From: UBA7672 sp047601145
Lineage (GTDB): Bacteria > Pseudomonadota > Alphaproteobacteria > Caulobacterales > Hyphomonadaceae
Direction of reading: 5' to 3'
Length of the DNA stretch: 64,000 bases
Assembly: GCA_047601145.1 (NCBI GenBank)
Contig: JASGJW010000002.1
Coordinates: 310,001 to 374,000, forward strand
The translations under genes and the position numbers were made by a program. A model generated the notes under the pieces. That model made no database searches and had not been told where the DNA came from. It saw nothing but the letters and a program-made list of their open reading frames with translations. Shown here piece after piece: positions 61,109 to 64,000 of this stretch; position 1 is the first letter of the stretch; each line of letters begins with the position of its first letter.

Positions 61109-61881
61109 AGCCGTTCGCGGACGTGACCGCTTTGCGACCAGTAGAGATAAAACGGGCGCACGGCTTCCTGCTTCACGAGGCGAGCCTCGACTTCCGAGAT
61201 GACGAAGCGGGTGACGTTGGGCAGGTCGAGGTTGGCGACTTCGGCGAGGGTGAACCAGCGGAGATCGTTGAGCTCGCGCCCATCGATGGGCGGGCGATCG
61301 TCGATGAGCGCATCGCTGGCGTCGGCCATGAAGAAGCGGGCGTCGAAGCGTTTGTGGCGCATGGGCGGCGTGATGGCGCGGCCGACAAAGTGGAAGTTGG
61401 CGAGCGACGGAGCGGCCCCCTGCGCATAGTAGTCGGACCACGTGGCGGGGACGCCAGCGAGGCCGCTGGCCTTACGGCCGACGATCAGACCGGTCTCCTC
61501 GAAGACTTCGCGCACGGCCGTCAGCGGGAAGGCGCGTGTGGCGCGCTGGGCGCCGATGCGAAGCGTTGTGTCGACTTCTTCGGAGAGTTCGGTTAGGGCC
61601 GGAGCAGAGGCATCCTCTTCATCGACGCGCCCGCCCGGGAAGACATACTTGTCGGGCATGAAATCGTGGCCGGCCGAGCGGCAGCCCATCAGGATGCGCG
61701 GACCATCTGGCGTCATGCGGTAAAGGATCAGCGTCGCGGCATCGCGCGGCGTGGCCGGATTGGCGACGAGATTGGCCGGATCCTCACGGAGCAGGTCGTC
61801 TTCCGACAGGCTCTTCGCTGCAGCAGCCTTGGCGGCAGCGACCTGTGCGGGATCATCGTCCGGATCGAAGGGTTTGGTCAT
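61105..61881 (-). CDS. Nudix hydrolase with split Nudix box (NUDT19-like)
   Basis: 258 residues from the ATG at 61881. FVFPGGRVDEED begins the Nudix box, but about 40 residues intervene before AVREVFEETGLIV, the catalytic REVFEE helix; such a split box is known in NUDT19-type enzymes, CoA-ester or related diphosphate hydrolases. Substrate not determinable. Position between rpmG and rnr matches common alphaproteobacterial order. Confidence 0.83.
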   Translation of the reverse strand: MTKPFDPDDDPAQVAAAKAAAAKSLSEDDLLREDPANLVANPATPRDAATLILYRMTPDGPRILMGCRSAGHDFMPDKYVFPGGRVDEEDASAPALTELSEEVDTTLRIGAQRATRAFPLTAVREVFEETGLIVGRKASGLAGVPATWSDYYAQGAAPSLANFHFVGRAITPPMRHKRFDARFFMADASDALIDDRPPIDGRELNDLRWFTLAEVANLDLPNVTRFVISEVEARLVKQEAVRPFYLYWSQSGHVRERL

Positions 61882-62055
61882 GTATCTGAGTTGGACCGGT
61901 AGCCGGGCGCAGTCAACGGGAGGGCCGGTAAGCACGCTCCCGCCAATCGAGACTTTTGGCGCTTCGCGCCCAAACCTCAGGGTGAGAGCTACAGAGCCTC
62001 ATCTTGATGGATCGCAGAAGGCGATCGCCTCGAAGGATGGAAGCGTGCGCGCAGG

Positions 62056-64000
62056 TTATCTGCCCTTGCGCTTCTTATTCTTGCCGTAGCTCGCCTTGCC
62101 CTTGCCGGCTGGGCCCTTCTTCGTCGAATGACGGATGTTGGGCGGGCGGCCGCCGCCGTCGGTCGGGCGCTTGCGGGCAGGATTGCCGTCGCCGCGGTCG
62201 CGGAAGTTGCGGGTTTCGCGTTCCGGCATCTTGAGGTCGCGTCGGCGCGCGCGCGGCGGGGACTGCATCGAGAAGAGCAGGCCACCGGTGAGCGGCGTCG
62301 CCTCCATCAGTTTCACCTGCACGCTCATGCCGAGCTCGTAGCGCTGGCCGGAACGCTGCGCGACAAGCGCGGCGCTGGTCTCATCGTAGATCCAGTATTC
62401 ATCCGACAGACGGGACGCCGGGATGAAGCCATCCGCGCCATTCTCGGCGAGGCGCACGAAGAGGCCGGAGCGCGTGACACCGGCAATGCGCGCATCGAAG
62501 ATCGCGCCGACGCGATCCGCCATGTAGATGGCGAGGTAGCGATCGGTGGCTTCACGCTCTGCCGCCATGGAGCGGCGCTCGGTCATCGTGACGTGTTCGG
62601 CCATCTCTTCGAGGCGAACGCGATCCTGGTCCGTCATGCCATCCGGGCCGAGGCCCAGCGCGCGGATGAGGGCGCGGTGGACGATGAGGTCGGAGTAGCG
62701 GCGGATGGGCGAGGTGAAGTGTGCGTACTTCGCGAGGTTGAGGCCGAAGTGGCCGAGATTCTCGTTGGCGTAGCGGGCCTGGGCCTGCGTGCGCAGGACC
62801 ATCTCGTTGACGAGAGGCTCGTTCTCCGAGCCCTTCACATCAGCCAGCAGCCTGTTGAAGCGCGCGCCGGTGATCTTCTCGCCACGCGTCCATTTGAGGC
62901 CGATGGTCGGCAGGAAGTTGGAGAGGGCGTTGACCTTCTCCTCGCTCGGCTCCTCGTGGACGCGATAGATGAGCGGCGCGCGCTTGTCTTCCAGCGTCTC
63001 GGCGGCGCAGACGTTGGCCTGGATCATGAACTCTTCGATCAGGCGGTGAGCGTCGAAACGCTCACGCAGGCTGATGGAGGCAATCTTGCCTTCTTCGCTG
63101 ATGCGCACGCGGCGCTCAGGAAGATCGAGGTCGAGCGGGTGGCGGTTCTTGCGCGCCTTGTCCACGCAGAAGTAGCTGTCCCACAGCGGTTTCAGCACGC
63201 TTTCGAGAAGCGGTTGGGTCTTGTCGTCCGGGCGTCCGTCGATGGCGTCCTGCGCCTGGCGATAGGACAGTTTCGCGGCGGAGCGCATCTTGCCGCGAAT
63301 GAAGCGGTGTTTGGTCTTCGCGCCTGAGCTGTTGAAGAACATTTCGACGGCGAAGGTTTCGCGCAGCTCGCCTTCCCGGAGCGAACAGAGATCGGCCGAG
63401 AGGTGTTCCGGTAGCATCGGGGAGACGCGGTCGGGGAAGTAGGTGGAGTTGCCGCGGCGATAGGCTTCGCGGTCCAGCGCCGTGCCGACGCGAACGTAGG
63501 CCGAAACGTCGGCGATAGCGACGATGACGCGGAAGCCGCCATGTCCATCAGGTTCGGCATAGACGGCATCGTCATGGTCACGCGCGTCTTCCGGGTCGAT
63601 GGTGATGAGCGGGATGCGGGTGAGGTCCTCGCGTGGGGCCGGGGCGGGCTTCGCGTTGTTGGCTTCCTCGATCACGGCTTCCGGGAATTCATCCGGCACG
63701 CCATGGGTGTGCATGGCGATGATGGACGCAGCGCGCGGGTCGTCGAGGCGGCCGATGACTTCGACAATGCTGGCGCGGCGCGGGCCGTAGCCACGCGCCG
63801 GGCGCGCATTGATGCGCACGAGGTCGCCGTCGCGTGCATCGCGGGCGTCGGACTTCTCGATGATGAAGTCGCCTTTCTCCTTGCGAGAGGTCGGCTCCAC
63901 CGTGCCGCCATAGCGGTTGGCGCGGTAAACCCCGATCAGTGAGGTTTCGGGCGCGGCGTCGATCTTCTTGATCGCACGGGCGCGCCAAGTGCCATCGCGA
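62056..64000 (-). CDS. rnr: Ribonuclease R (5' end beyond window)
   Basis: 3'-5' exoribonuclease for structured RNA and tmRNA-linked decay. The frame stays open from 63900 to the window end (upstream codons read WRARAIKKIDAAPETSLIGV, then YRANRYGGTVEPT), so the GTG at 63900 is not the start and the N-terminal cold-shock part is cut. Present: RNB catalytic ITIDPEDARDHDDAVY with its Asp cluster, SPMLPEHLSADLCSL, TSPIRRYSDLIVHR, then an S1 domain (FDARIAGVTRSGLFVRLAE) and a very basic C-terminal tail. Confidence 0.95.
   Translation of the reverse strand, partial: RDGTWRARAIKKIDAAPETSLIGVYRANRYGGTVEPTSRKEKGDFIIEKSDARDARDGDLVRINARPARGYGPRRASIVEVIGRLDDPRAASIIAMHTHGVPDEFPEAVIEEANNAKPAPAPREDLTRIPLITIDPEDARDHDDAVYAEPDGHGGFRVIVAIADVSAYVRVGTALDREAYRRGNSTYFPDRVSPMLPEHLSADLCSLREGELRETFAVEMFFNSSGAKTKHRFIRGKMRSAAKLSYRQAQDAIDGRPDDKTQPLLESVLKPLWDSYFCVDKARKNRHPLDLDLPERRVRISEEGKIASISLRERFDAHRLIEEFMIQANVCAAETLEDKRAPLIYRVHEEPSEEKVNALSNFLPTIGLKWTRGEKITGARFNRLLADVKGSENEPLVNEMVLRTQAQARYANENLGHFGLNLAKYAHFTSPIRRYSDLIVHRALIRALGLGPDGMTDQDRVRLEEMAEHVTMTERRSMAAEREATDRYLAIYMADRVGAIFDARIAGVTRSGLFVRLAENGADGFIPASRLSDEYWIYDETSAALVAQRSGQRYELGMSVQVKLMEATPLTGGLLFSMQSPPRARRRDLKMPERETRNFRDRGDGNPARKRPTDGGGRPPNIRHSTKKGPAGKGKASYGKNKKRKGR

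Noticed and set aside
61955..61974. Hairpin TTTGGCGC/GCGCCCAAA upstream of the Nudix gene
   Set aside because: The stem has a bulge and no T tract follows on either strand, so it is not a convincing terminator or regulator.
62128..63327. A 399-codon ORF antisense to rnr
   Set aside because: Shadow frame over the RNB domain coding region.
1..64000. CRISPR arrays, prophage or transposon
   Set aside because: No regularly spaced repeats, no transposase, terminal inverted repeats or phage structural genes were found by eye in the window.

Overview
The window is GC-rich, densely packed DNA from an alphaproteobacterium. The evidence is the hom/glpX/recJ neighbourhood, the rpmG-Nudix-rnr order, a stand-alone NDUFS4-type complex I subunit, an HWE/HisKA_2-type kinase, a CC0125-like exported protein, and a promoter matching the alphaproteobacterial general-stress consensus (GGAAC-N17-CGTT). 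A Caulobacterales/Hyphomonadaceae-like host is plausible, but the genus cannot be fixed from sequence alone. There is no rRNA, CRISPR array, integrase, transposase or relaxase.

Left part (1-8.5 kb): the end of a DUF1501 gene, then one tightly overlapping minus-strand operon coding a P-type type IV secretion core in the order virB1-B2-B3-B4-B6-B9-B10-B11. VirB5, VirB7, VirB8 and the VirD4 coupling protein are absent, although the junctions show no scar. Next (8.6-14.5 kb): a degenerate receiver protein, then an operon of acyl-CoA dehydrogenase, MaoC/HTD2-like hydratase, CitE-type lyase and CoA-transferase that resembles itaconate catabolism loci, with a divergent thiolase. The hydratase carries a one-base insertion that fuses its frame to the lyase.

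14.5-31 kb is a mixed signalling and hydrolase region: esterase, RimK-like ATP-grasp ligase, an HWE-type kinase (frameshifted), a membrane-anchored winged-helix regulator, a hybrid kinase, a lone TadE/G-like protein, a REC-EAL c-di-GMP phosphodiesterase, a Tat-type carboxylesterase, a class C serine hydrolase, a dienelactone-hydrolase-like protein and a class I PHA synthase. 31-43 kb holds an aminotransferase-hom pair, then a five-gene interruption (VanX-like dipeptidase, hydrolase, class III aminotransferase, lipoprotein, CHRD protein), then a GlpX homologue that has lost several expected catalytic residues, an SDR and recJ.

43-50 kb contains three tRNAs (Glu-UUC, Pro-UGG, Arg-UCU), a double cold-shock protein, an ArsR-SRPBCC-GST operon with a nested palindromic operator over the start codon, and small housekeeping genes. 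At 50 kb a hemerythrin-topoisomerase IB pair lies behind the EcfG-type promoter, followed by the prkA-yeaH-spoVR stress operon and a membrane PQQ glucose dehydrogenase with a charged, Gly-rich insertion. The right end is a frameshifted small membrane protein, rpmG, an unknown protein, a Nudix hydrolase and a 5'-truncated rnr.

Two global points. Three genes (hydratase, HWE-type kinase, small membrane protein), and possibly a fourth tiny lipoprotein, are broken by exactly one inserted or deleted base, so either indel errors or recent inactivation affect this contig. Seven convergent gene pairs abut or overlap by at most a few bases, leaving no room for ordinary terminators between them.
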